Shown: one piece after another, positions 16,947 through 24,218 of the stretch
Position numbering within the stretch: the stretch's first letter is position 1
Layout of the letters: every line of letters begins with the position of its first letter
NCBI GenBank assembly: GCA_944380065.1
Contig: CALWGM010000131.1
Span: forward strand, 1-41,875
Reading direction: 5' to 3'
DNA length: 41,875 bases
Source of the DNA: an uncultured Lachnospiraceae bacterium
Lineage (GTDB): Bacteria; Bacillota; Clostridia; Lachnospirales; Lachnospiraceae
Made by a program: the position numbers and the translations under genes
The notes under the pieces: generated by a model
The model's database searches: none
What the model saw: only the letters and a program-made list of their open reading frames with translations
Told to the model about the DNA's origin: nothing

Positions 16947-17456
16947 ATGGATCAGGTCTCTGAACAGGAGAACAAAGGACAGTACTGTCAGTTTGTGAAG
17001 ACGGCTGACGGTTCTTATATATTAAAACCGGTCAGGGTGCCGGCACATGTGAAGGCGGCGCGGGCGGAGCGGCTCCGGAAAAAAGAAATCCGCCGCCATG
17101 TGGAGAAGAACAGGAAGCGGGCGCAGGCGATCACGGCCCAGTCGCTTCTTTTTATGGCGTTGACACTGAGTATTTTTGTCGCAGTCAGCTGTCTGTTCCT
17201 TCATCTGAAGAACCAGACGAACCAGCGGCTGGATACGATTGCCGGTTTGCGGATGCAGGTAGAACAGCTGTCCCAGGAGAATGAGATCCTGGAAAAACGG
17301 CTTCTTGTTGCTGAAGATCTGTCGGTGATTGAGACGGTTGCGGAACGGGAGCTGGGGATGCGGCAGGCGGAGGCGGGGCAGATCCGCTATTATACGCAGG
17401 ATGCCGAAGATTATATGCTGCAGTATCAGGATATTGCCGGGGAGCCTTCCGCATAG
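16947..17456 (+). CDS. FtsL/DivIC-like septum protein
   Basis: 169 residues with bitopic topology. A basic N-terminal cytoplasmic part of about 65 residues precedes one membrane helix (about 66-86, LLFMALTLSIFVAVSCLFL). Next come an outward coiled coil (LRMQVEQLSQENEILEKRL) and a closing motif IETVAERELGMRQAEAGQIRYY, which is the FtsB/FtsL/DivIC end motif. By family it belongs to the FtsQ-FtsL-DivIC complex that controls septal peptidoglycan synthesis. It sits alone, not next to mraW or pbpB, and the window also holds a separate DivIC in the sporulation block. It may be FtsL or an extra paralogue. The start follows GGAGATGTTGTGGT. Confidence 0.7.
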   Translation: MDQVSEQENKGQYCQFVKTADGSYILKPVRVPAHVKAARAERLRKKEIRRHVEKNRKRAQAITAQSLLFMALTLSIFVAVSCLFLHLKNQTNQRLDTIAGLRMQVEQLSQENEILEKRLLVAEDLSVIETVAERELGMRQAEAGQIRYYTQDAEDYMLQYQDIAGEPSA

Positions 17457-17490
17457 GATAGTGACACGGACGTGTCTGAACATACAAAAA

Positions 17491-17518
17491 GGCCTGCACA
17501 GTGCGTGCAGGTCTTTTT
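17491..17518 (+). terminator. Terminator of the FtsL/DivIC-like gene
   Basis: A-run, GGCCTGCAC / GTGCAGGTC stem (one G-U), 5-nt loop, TTTTT. Confidence 0.88.
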
Positions 17519-17610
17519 GTTGTGTGTTGAGAGTTGTAAAAAAGTGATTTTGAAATTTCATTCCATTGGTAATCATAGCACAAATTGGGGTATTCGTAAA
17601 ATTGAAAAAA

Positions 17611-17644
17611 ATGATATGACAAATCATAAAAATTGATATAGAAT
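17611..17644 (+). promoter_or_regulatory. Promoter and possible self-operator of the second LysR gene
   Basis: ATGACA (17616-17621), 17-bp spacer, TAGAAT (17639-17644), in an AT-rich stretch. The -35 lies within ATGAT-N7-ATCAT (17611-17627), a dyad of the T-N11-A type bound by LysR proteins, which would suit autorepression. Confidence 0.6.
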
Positions 17645-17702
17645 AAAAGGTGATACAGGGGACGGCGTTCTGTTGGGGGGAAACAGGGGCAGGAGGTGGA
17701 AG

Positions 17703-18587
17703 ATGGAAATAAGGAATGTGAAGACCTTCATCCGGGTGGCGGAGATCGGGAATTTCTCAAAAGCGGCGCAGGATCTGGGGTATGCGCAGTCAACGGTAAC
17801 GACCCAGATCCAGATGCTGGAAAAGGAGCTGCATGTGACGCTGTTTGAGCGGAATGGAAAACGGATCACGCTGTCTGCCGCCGGGCGGGAGTTCCTGGAG
17901 TATGCTTACCAGATGCAGATGTGCGAGGCAATGGCGCTGGATCATTTTGCCGCCGGGCGGGAGCCGCAGGGGAAAGTGACCGTGGGGGTCATGGAGACGA
18001 TCTGTGCTTCGCGTTATGGGGGGATTTTCCGGGTCTTCCGCCAGCGTTATCCGAAGGTGAACCTGAAGGTGGTGGTGGCCACCACGCTGGAATGTATGGC
18101 GATGCTGGAAAAAGGAACGCTGGATGTGATCCTTACAGTGGATAAAAAGCTGCACCATCCCCACTGGATCAGCGCCCATGAGCTTGCCACGGAGATCTGT
18201 TTTTTCTGTTCCTCCGGCCATCCGTTTGCCGGCGGGGAAGCGGTTCCTGTGGATACGCTGATCCGGGAAAGCTTTATTCAGATTGAGGAGGGCTGCAATT
18301 ACCGGCAGGCGTTTGAGCAGTACCTGAACGACCAGGGGAAATATATTACCAACGTGATGGAAATCGGTTATACGCGGCTGATCATTGACGCGGTAGCCGC
18401 CGGTCTGGGGGTTTCCCTGCTTCCCCGGTTTACGTTGGAGGAGGCGCTGGAACGGGGGGAGATTGCGGTATTTCCGGTGGCCGGATACAGTATATCCATG
18501 CTGATGCAGGTGATCTACAGCGAAAACCGCTGGCTGGCGCCGCCGCTGCAGGCCTTTCTGCATACGGCGCGGGAGATCCTGATATAA
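17703..18587 (+). CDS. LysR-family transcriptional regulator (orphan)
   Basis: 294 residues. The N-terminal winged helix is clear (VAEIGNFSKAAQDLGYAQS as the helix-turn-helix, LFERNGKRITLSAAG after it), followed by a LysR effector domain with the usual GLGVSLLPRFTLEEAL near the end. ATG 17703 (MEIRNVKTF) has GGAGG just upstream; an upstream in-frame start lacks one. No transporter or enzyme gene is adjacent on either side, so its regulon is not local, apart from likely autoregulation through the dyad in its own promoter. Confidence 0.92.
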   Translation: MEIRNVKTFIRVAEIGNFSKAAQDLGYAQSTVTTQIQMLEKELHVTLFERNGKRITLSAAGREFLEYAYQMQMCEAMALDHFAAGREPQGKVTVGVMETICASRYGGIFRVFRQRYPKVNLKVVVATTLECMAMLEKGTLDVILTVDKKLHHPHWISAHELATEICFFCSSGHPFAGGEAVPVDTLIRESFIQIEEGCNYRQAFEQYLNDQGKYITNVMEIGYTRLIIDAVAAGLGVSLLPRFTLEEALERGEIAVFPVAGYSISMLMQVIYSENRWLAPPLQAFLHTAREILI

Positions 18588-18598
18588 AATGGAGCCCG

Positions 18599-18627
18599 TT
18601 GTGTTTCGGCGGAGAATGTGATAAGAT
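18599..18627 (+). promoter_or_regulatory. Promoter of the DUF4317 gene
   Basis: TTGTGT, 17-bp spacer, TAAGAT preceded by TGA (extended -10), 73 bp before the start. Confidence 0.6.
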
Positions 18628-18700
18628 TGCGGAAGCAAAAATGCCGCCGTGCGCGAAGCGGCGGGCAGGAAAGAAAAGAAACTGAGGGGAAGGATCGATT

Positions 18701-19867
18701 ATGAATAAACGTGAAATCGCGGAGATTAAAAAGCTGTTTACAAAGGAGCGCTGCTGCATCAACCGCCTGGCGGGCTGTTATGTGGACGCGGAGAAGAATA
18801 AAGTCCTGAAATTCCGGGAAGCGTTTTTGTCGCTGCCGGAGGAGGAGATGTACAAATATCTGGATATTTTCCGGAAAGCCCTGTCAGGGACCATCGGAAA
18901 GAATCTGATCAACATGGAGTTCCCCCTGGAGCAGGAGATGGGCGAGGGGACGCAGAAAAGCCTGCTGGCGCTGCGGGACAGCGGGCTGCAGGAGGATGTG
19001 ATTCTGGAAAGCTTTTATGACCGGATCATAGAGACCTGGTATCATCCGGAGAATTATCTGATCCTGCTGATCCACGGTTCTTATGATATCCCCATGAAGA
19101 CCTCCGACGGACTGGAGATGGAGGACGCTTCGGAGTACGTTTATGATTTTGTGCTCTGCTGTCTGTGTCCGGTGGCGCTTTCCAAGGCGGGGCTCTGCTA
19201 CAACGCGGAGACCAACAGCATCGAGGACCGGGTGCGGGACTGGCTGGTGGATATGCCGGAGCAGGCGTTTCTGTTCCCGGCTTTTCACGATCGGAACACG
19301 GATCTGCACAGCCTGCTTTATTTTTCAAAAAATGCGAAGGAGCTGTGCCCGGAGATTACGGAACAGCTGCTTGGGTGTGTGCAGCCGCTTCCGGCTGTGC
19401 AGCAGAAGGAGTCTTTCCAGGCTGTCATTGAGGAGACGCTGGGAGAGGAATGTGTCTACGATGTGGTTCGCAATATCCATGAAAATCTGACGGAGATGCT
19501 GGAGGAAAATAAGGATAGCCCGGAGCCGCTGGAGCTGGATAAGACACAGGTAAGAAAGATCCTGCAGCGCAGCGGGGCGCCGGAGGAAAATATGGAGCGC
19601 TTTGAGGAGCGGTATGATGAGGAGATCGGCGCCCGGATGACGGTGCTGGCCAACAATATTTCCAACACCAGAAAATTTGAAGTGAAGACGCCGGAGGTTA
19701 CGGTGCAGGCCAGCCCGGAATGCGCGGAGCTGATCGAGACAAAGGTGATTGACGGGGTGCCCTGCCTGGTGATTCCCATGACCGGAGATGTGGAGGTCAA
19801 CGGGATCCGGGTACATAACCGGATGGAACAGGATGCGGGTCCATCCCCTTCCGGCGATGAGTTTTAA
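18701..19867 (+). CDS. DUF4317 family protein
   Basis: 388-residue soluble, acidic protein. The N-terminus NKREIAEIKKLFTKERCCINRLAGCYVDAEKNKV matches what I recall of the DUF4317 family, found in Clostridia and Bacilli and without known function. No membrane segment, signal peptide or catalytic motif stands out. A Cys-rich patch (VLCCLCPVALSKAGLCY, about residues 150-166) and a highly acidic helical C-terminal half are notable. The start follows GAGGGGAAGGA. The PAP2 gene starts 41 bp downstream, so the two may be cotranscribed. Function cannot be inferred. Confidence 0.85.
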   Translation: MNKREIAEIKKLFTKERCCINRLAGCYVDAEKNKVLKFREAFLSLPEEEMYKYLDIFRKALSGTIGKNLINMEFPLEQEMGEGTQKSLLALRDSGLQEDVILESFYDRIIETWYHPENYLILLIHGSYDIPMKTSDGLEMEDASEYVYDFVLCCLCPVALSKAGLCYNAETNSIEDRVRDWLVDMPEQAFLFPAFHDRNTDLHSLLYFSKNAKELCPEITEQLLGCVQPLPAVQQKESFQAVIEETLGEECVYDVVRNIHENLTEMLEENKDSPEPLELDKTQVRKILQRSGAPEENMERFEERYDEEIGARMTVLANNISNTRKFEVKTPEVTVQASPECAELIETKVIDGVPCLVIPMTGDVEVNGIRVHNRMEQDAGPSPSGDEF

Positions 19868-19908
19868 ACAGGTTGATGAAGATGCGCAGGGGAAAAGGAG
19901 CCATTTGC

Positions 19909-20409
19909 ATGCGAAAGGAATTCTACGACCGGCTGGCAAAGCCTTTTGAGGAGGATGAAAAAAAGAAGAAACGGCTGCTGCTGGTCAACCGCGGGATCAC
20001 GGGGGCGCTGTACCTGACTTATCCGGCGCTGCTTGCGGCTCTGCTTTTCCTGCGGGATCCGCGCCTGATGCGTGCGATCCTGGTGCCGCTGATTTCTTTC
20101 CTGGCGGTGACGTTGTTTCGCAGGATCTGCAACCGGAAGCGTCCCTATGAAGTGTGGGAGGGGGAACCGCTGATCCCGAAGGAAACGAGAGGGAATTCTT
20201 TTCCCAGCCGTCATGTTTTTTCTGTTTATATGATTGCCATGGCGGCGCTGTGGGTGTCTGTCCCGGCGGGGATCGTGATCCTGGCGGCCGGCGTCTTTCT
20301 GGCGGCGGTGCGTGTGATCGGCGGAGTCCATTTTGTCAGTGATGTGATTGCCGGGGCTGTTCTGGGCATTGGCATGGGGTGGATCGGTTTTTTCCTGATA
20401 CCGTTCTGA
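19909..20409 (+). CDS. PAP2-family membrane phosphatase
   Basis: 166 residues with about five hydrophobic segments. The three PAP2 phosphatase motifs are present: an R-x6-RP-type first motif (RRICNRKRP, residues 71-79), PSRH (99-102) and R135-x5-H141-x3-D145 (RVIGGVHFVSD). Likely substrates are undecaprenyl pyrophosphate or phosphatidate-type lipid phosphates at the outer membrane face. I choose ATG 19909, eight bases after AAGGAG, rather than the TTG at 19873, which has no good binding site. It lies downstream of DUF4317 and converges on the ferredoxin gene. Confidence 0.88.
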   Translation: MRKEFYDRLAKPFEEDEKKKKRLLLVNRGITGALYLTYPALLAALLFLRDPRLMRAILVPLISFLAVTLFRRICNRKRPYEVWEGEPLIPKETRGNSFPSRHVFSVYMIAMAALWVSVPAGIVILAAGVFLAAVRVIGGVHFVSDVIAGAVLGIGMGWIGFFLIPF

Positions 20410-20431
20410 CCGGGTGAAAAAAGACAGGAAA

Positions 20432-20478
20432 ACGGGCGCGGATGCGCGGAACATAAAGTTCCGTGCGGCCGCGCCCGT
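20432..20478. terminator. Long bidirectional terminator between PAP2 and ferredoxin
   Basis: Arms of 21 nt (20432-20452, 20458-20478) pair almost completely around a 5-nt loop. The outer ten pairs, ACGGGCGCGG / CCGCGCCCGT, are perfect. On the minus strand it is followed by TTTTCCTGTCTTTTTT, so it best serves the ferredoxin transcript. Confidence 0.82.
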
Positions 20479-20496
20479 CTCTTTGAAAAAACGAAA

Positions 20497-20667
20497 TTAT
20501 TCAGCTTCGATCGCGCCAACAGGACATCCATCAGCACAAGCGCCGCAGCTGATGCACTCATCAGCGTTGATCTGGTACTGGGAATCGCCCTCGGAAATAG
20601 CGCCAACAGGACATGTGCCTGCGCATGCGCCGCAGGAAATGCAGCTGTCACTAATTACGTATGCCAT
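20497..20667 (-). CDS. 2[4Fe-4S] clostridial-type ferredoxin
   Basis: A 56-residue cytoplasmic electron carrier starting MAYVISDSCISCGACAGTCP. Two CxxCxxCxxxCP motifs (CISCGACAGTCP and CISCGACADGCP), each followed by VGAI, are separated by about 18 residues, the classic small clostridial ferredoxin. By family it couples pyruvate:ferredoxin oxidoreductase, hydrogenase or Rnf reactions. The start has GGAGGAG nine bases upstream, a strong promoter precedes it, and a long hairpin follows, which suggests a highly expressed single-gene unit. Confidence 0.96.
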   Translation of the reverse strand: MAYVISDSCISCGACAGTCPVGAISEGDSQYQINADECISCGACADGCPVGAIEAE

Positions 20668-20717
20668 AAGTAAACTCCTCCTTTATTCATTCTGTGCAAA
20701 GCTTTATTGCTGACCCC

Positions 20718-20746
20718 ATCATAATACAAAAAGCCTGATAATGCAA
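20718..20746 (-). promoter_or_regulatory. Ferredoxin promoter
   Basis: On the minus strand: TTGCAT, 17-bp spacer, TATGAT, about 50 bp before the ferredoxin start. Confidence 0.85.
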
Positions 20747-20771
20747 GGATTTTATAAAATACAAGGTCTGC

Positions 20772-22301
20772 CTACTGCTGGCGATAAGTGGAAAGGAAAT
20801 CGCCTAACTTCTCCATCGCTTCGCTGAGGACGGCGATCCGGGGCAGGTAAACCACGCGGAAGTGGTCAGGCTGCTGCCAGTTGAAGCCGGTTCCCTGTAC
20901 GATCAGCACCTTCTTTTCCCGCAGGAAATCCAGGGCAAACTGTACATCGTTGGTGATGTTAAACTTTTTGACGTCGATCTTCGGGAAAATATAAAAGGCT
21001 GCTTTCGGTTTCACCGCGGTGATACCCGGGATATCGTTCAGGGCCTTGTAGATAAACTCCCTCTGCTCATATACGCGGCCGCCCGGGACAATATAGTTCT
21101 TCACGCTCTGGTAGCCGCCCAGCGCTGTCTGGACAATGGACTGTGCCGGCACATTGGAGCAGAGACGCATATTGGAAAGCATATTCAGTCCCTCAATGTA
21201 ATCCCTGGCAATGGCTTTATTGCCGCTTAAGATCATCCAGCCCACGCGGAAGCCTGCGATCATGTGGGACTTGGACAGCCCGCTGAAGGTAACGCAGAAC
21301 AGATCCGGAGCCAGGGAAGCGATGGAGATGTGCTCTTCGCCGTCCATCACCAGGCGGTCGTAAATCTCATCGGAGAAGATCATCAGGTGATGGCGTCTGG
21401 CCAGCTCCACGATCTTTTCCAGGATCTCCTTCGGATAAAGGGCGCCGGTAGGGTTGTTGGGGTTGATGATCACGATGGCCTTGGTGCGGTCTGTGATCTT
21501 TTTCTCCATATCTTCCAGATCCGGGTACCATTCGGATTCCTCATCGCAGATGTAATGTACGACTTTGCCGCCGGCCAGGGTGGCTGTGGCAGTCCACAGC
21601 GGATAATCGGGGGAAGGGATCAGGATCTCATCCCCGTCGTTTAACAGCGCCTGCATACAGAGGTTGATCAGCTCGCTGACGCCGTTTCCGGTATAAATAT
21701 CGCCGATCTCCACATTGGGGATGTTTTTCAGCTGCGCATACTGCATGATCGCCTTGCGGGCGGAAAACAGTCCCTTGGAATCGGAATAGCCCTCGCAGTC
21801 GCCCAGCTGCTGGCGCATGTCATAGATCACTTCCTCCGGCGCGTGGAAGCCGAAGGGGGCCGGGTTCCCCAGGTTCAGCTTTAAAATGTGCATGCCCGCG
21901 TCGATCATGCGGTTGGCCTCCTCCACTAATGGCCCGCGGACGTCATAAAGGACATGGTCTAATTTGGATGATTTCTGAAATGTATTCATGGTATGTTCTC
22001 CTGTTCTGATTTTACTGTGTTCTGGCTGAGGTTTTGAAATCTGATTGCCGCCGCCGGCGGCGGCCGCCCCGGGGGCGTCCTCTCCCGAAAGCCAGGCCGG
22101 GCTGACCTCAAGAACCTGTGCCAGGACATGCAGGATATCTGCCCGGGGAGTCGTTTTCCCGCTGCAGTACTGGCTGATGTGGCTCTTCCCCACGTGGATG
22201 CCCCGGGGACTGCCGGTTTCATTGACCAGGCGGATCAGGTCAACCTGCTTGTAGCCGTGTTCCTCCATCGCCTGTTTTAAACGGTCTGAAAACTGCTGCA
22301 T
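20772..22301 (-). CDS. XRE-type DNA-binding domain fused to AlaA-like alanine aminotransferase
   Basis: 509 residues in one frame. Residues 1-73 form a Cro/CI-type helix-turn-helix (KQVDLIRLVNETG, then GKSHISQYCSGKTTPRADIL). A flexible Ala/Gly/Pro-rich linker covers about 74-104. Residues 105-509 are a complete fold-type I, PLP-dependent aminotransferase resembling E. coli AlaA across its whole length: SSKLDHVLYDVRGP, NPNNPTG, the PLP lysine in FSGLSKSHMIAG, and GGRVYEQR. AlaA makes alanine from pyruvate and glutamate. At 21989 an internal ATG preceded by AGGAG would give a 405-residue stand-alone enzyme. This is not the usual MocR layout (GntR winged helix). It may sense amino-acid or PLP state and control its own promoter. 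Confidence 0.9.
   Translation of the reverse strand: MQQFSDRLKQAMEEHGYKQVDLIRLVNETGSPRGIHVGKSHISQYCSGKTTPRADILHVLAQVLEVSPAWLSGEDAPGAAAAGGGNQISKPQPEHSKIRTGEHTMNTFQKSSKLDHVLYDVRGPLVEEANRMIDAGMHILKLNLGNPAPFGFHAPEEVIYDMRQQLGDCEGYSDSKGLFSARKAIMQYAQLKNIPNVEIGDIYTGNGVSELINLCMQALLNDGDEILIPSPDYPLWTATATLAGGKVVHYICDEESEWYPDLEDMEKKITDRTKAIVIINPNNPTGALYPKEILEKIVELARRHHLMIFSDEIYDRLVMDGEEHISIASLAPDLFCVTFSGLSKSHMIAGFRVGWMILSGNKAIARDYIEGLNMLSNMRLCSNVPAQSIVQTALGGYQSVKNYIVPGGRVYEQREFIYKALNDIPGITAVKPKAAFYIFPKIDVKKFNITNDVQFALDFLREKKVLIVQGTGFNWQQPDHFRVVYLPRIAVLSEAMEKLGDFLSTYRQQ
21987..22002 (-). promoter_or_regulatory. Internal ribosome binding site and start for free AlaA
   Basis: Minus strand: AGGAG, eight to nine bases, ATG at 21989-21987, in frame inside the fusion at codon 105. 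The product would have 405 residues, the same length as E. coli AlaA, as I recall it. Confidence 0.65.
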
Positions 22302-22323
22302 CGTATTCCCTCTCTGTTTCTTT

Positions 22324-22417
22324 AAATTGAACTTTTTTGTTGAACCGAATTATACACCTGCTCTCCGGCAAATGCAAGAGAAAAAACAAAATTGAACCAC
22401 GGAAAACAAAATTGAAC
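22324..22417 (-). promoter_or_regulatory. XRE-AlaA promoter flanked by four TTGAAC-type motifs
   Basis: Minus strand: TTGCAT (22377-22372), 17-bp spacer, TATAAT (22354-22349). Plus-strand motif copies: AAATTGAAC (22324-22332) and GTTGAAC (22339-22345) at the transcription start, and AACAAAATTGAAC twice upstream (22385-22397, 22405-22417), exactly 20 bp apart, two helical turns. They are likely operators, perhaps for the XRE domain itself. Confidence 0.75.
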
Positions 22418-22469
22418 TCCTGTGGCCTGCCCTTTTGAAAAATCGCCCCTTTTATAATGAAGATTCTTG

Positions 22470-22478
22470 TGCTATAAT
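22470..22478 (+). promoter_or_regulatory. leuA promoter (extended -10)
   Basis: TGCTATAAT, 30 bp before the leuA start. A second TATAAT at 22453-22458 lies just upstream. No good -35 for either. Divergent from XRE-AlaA, whose operator-like repeats end about 50 bp away. Confidence 0.6.
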
Positions 22479-22507
22479 CTATCGGTGATAAAATGAAGGA
22501 GATTGCT

Positions 22508-24184
22508 ATGTTAAATTATAAGCATTACAAAAGGGTTCCGGTTCTTCATTACCCTGAAAGAGAATGGCCGGATAAGGAGATAGAGAAGGCGCCGGTCTGG
22601 TGTAGCGTCGACCTGCGTGACGGCAATCAGGCTCTGGTAGAGCCCATGAACGTGGAAGAAAAGTTGGAGATGTTCCAGCTTTTGGTGAAGTTAGGGTTCA
22701 GGGAGATCGAGATCGGATTTCCGGCAGCTTCCCAGATTGAGTTCGATTTTCTGCGCAGGCTGGTGGATGAGGATCTGATCCCGGATGATGTGACCGTCCA
22801 GGTGCTGACCCAGTGCCGGGAGCATCTGATCGACCGCACGTTTGAGGCCATCCAGGGGATCCGAAATGTGATCGTGCATATTTATAACTCCACCTCAGTC
22901 CTGCAGAGAGATGTGGTATTCCATATGGATAAGGAGGAGATCAAGCAGATTGCCATCGACGGGGCGCGGATGGTGAAAGAGCGGGCGAAGGATTTCCCGG
23001 GCAATCTGTATCTGGAGTATTCCCCGGAGAGCTTTACCGGGACAGAGGTGGAGTTTGCCCTGGATATCTGCACTGCGGTGCAGGATGTATGGCAGCCGAC
23101 GCCGGAGAACAGGATCATTTTTAATCTCCCGGCCACAGTGGAGATGAATACGCCGAATGTGTATGCGGATCAGATCGAGTGGATGAGCAGACATTTCAAA
23201 GACAGGGAGAATATCATCCTCAGCCTGCACCCGCACAACGACCGGGGAACCGGCATTGCGGCTACGGAGTTAGGGCTTTTGGCCGGCGCGGACCGTGTGG
23301 AGGGCACGCTGTTCGGCAACGGGGAGCGGACCGGAAACGTGGATATCCTCAACATCGCATACAATATGTTTTCTCAGGGGATTGACCCGCAGCTGAACAT
23401 TGAGAATGTGAAGGAGATTGCCGAGGTATACGAGCGGTGCAGCAAGATGAAGATCGACGAGCGGCATCCCTATGCCGGCAAACTGGTATTTACCGCCTTC
23501 TCCGGCTCCCATCAGGATGCCATCAACAAGGGGCTGCACGCCATGAAGGAGCGCCAGGCAGAGATCTGGGAGGTTCCTTATCTGCCGGTCAATCCGGCGG
23601 ACGTGGGACGTGAGTACGAGCCTGTCGTGCGGATCAACAGCCAGTCCGGCAAGGGCGGCGTGGCTTTTGTGATGGAGACCGTATATGGCTACAAGCTTCC
23701 GAAGGAGATGCACAGGGAGTTTGCCGATGTGGTGCAGCGGCTTTCCGAGGAGGAGGGCGGCGAGATCCCGCCGGAGGAGATCCTGGCTGCGTTCAAGCAC
23801 GAGTATATCGCCCTCTCCAATCCGTTTGAGTTTAAACGGATCAAAGTGGAGGATATTGACGATAAAGAGTGCAGGGCGACCGTTGACTTCAATTACCGCG
23901 GCGAGCCCAGAAAGATCAGCCATACCGGCAACGGCCCCATCGATGCGGTGAAACAGGCCATCAACGAGGCCTTTGGCCTGGATATGTGCGTGCTGAGCTT
24001 TGACGAGCATGCGCTGGGATCCGGTTCCCAGGCAAGGGCGGCCTGCTATATCCAGATGAAGGATGAGACCACCGGAAAGGTGCTTTTCGGCGCCGGTGAC
24101 AGCGCAAATATCACCAAAGCATCGATTCGCGCATTCTTCAGCGGGCTGAACCGGCTCACCAGGAAGATGCACCCGGAGCTTTAG
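22508..24184 (+). CDS. leuA: 2-isopropylmalate synthase, long (LeuA2/Leu4-like) form
   Basis: Condenses acetyl-CoA with 2-oxoisovalerate, the first step of leucine synthesis. 558 residues, the long form related to yeast Leu4 and actinobacterial LeuA. The N-terminal TIM barrel has [13 protein letters not shown] (catalytic Arg37, metal Asp38) and [10 protein letters not shown] (metal-binding histidines), plus [11 protein letters not shown]. The C-terminal part (about residues 425-558) is the LeuA allosteric domain, so leucine feedback control is expected. ATG 22508 has AAGGAG six bases upstream. It heads leuA-proS-cca (34 bp and 3 bp gaps). No T-box or leader peptide was recognised before it. 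Confidence 0.95.
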   Translation: MLNYKHYKRVPVLHYPEREWPDKEIEKAPVWCSVDLRDGNQALVEPMNVEEKLEMFQLLVKLGFREIEIGFPAASQIEFDFLRRLVDEDLIPDDVTVQVLTQCREHLIDRTFEAIQGIRNVIVHIYNSTSVLQRDVVFHMDKEEIKQIAIDGARMVKERAKDFPGNLYLEYSPESFTGTEVEFALDICTAVQDVWQPTPENRIIFNLPATVEMNTPNVYADQIEWMSRHFKDRENIILSLHPHNDRGTGIAATELGLLAGADRVEGTLFGNGERTGNVDILNIAYNMFSQGIDPQLNIENVKEIAEVYERCSKMKIDERHPYAGKLVFTAFSGSHQDAINKGLHAMKERQAEIWEVPYLPVNPADVGREYEPVVRINSQSGKGGVAFVMETVYGYKLPKEMHREFADVVQRLSEEEGGEIPPEEILAAFKHEYIALSNPFEFKRIKVEDIDDKECRATVDFNYRGEPRKISHTGNGPIDAVKQAINEAFGLDMCVLSFDEHALGSGSQARAACYIQMKDETTGKVLFGAGDSANITKASIRAFFSGLNRLTRKMHPEL

Positions 24185-24218
24185 GCGAACGCAGAATGAG
24201 AGAAGAAGGAGACAGATC

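Noticed and set aside
20142..20342. Overlapping plus-strand frames within the PAP2 gene
   Set aside because: Out-of-frame readings of a gene whose three phosphatase motifs fix the frame.
24185..24218. Possible T-box before proS
   Set aside because: Only 34 bp separate leuA and proS; no room for a T-box, and none recognised before leuA.
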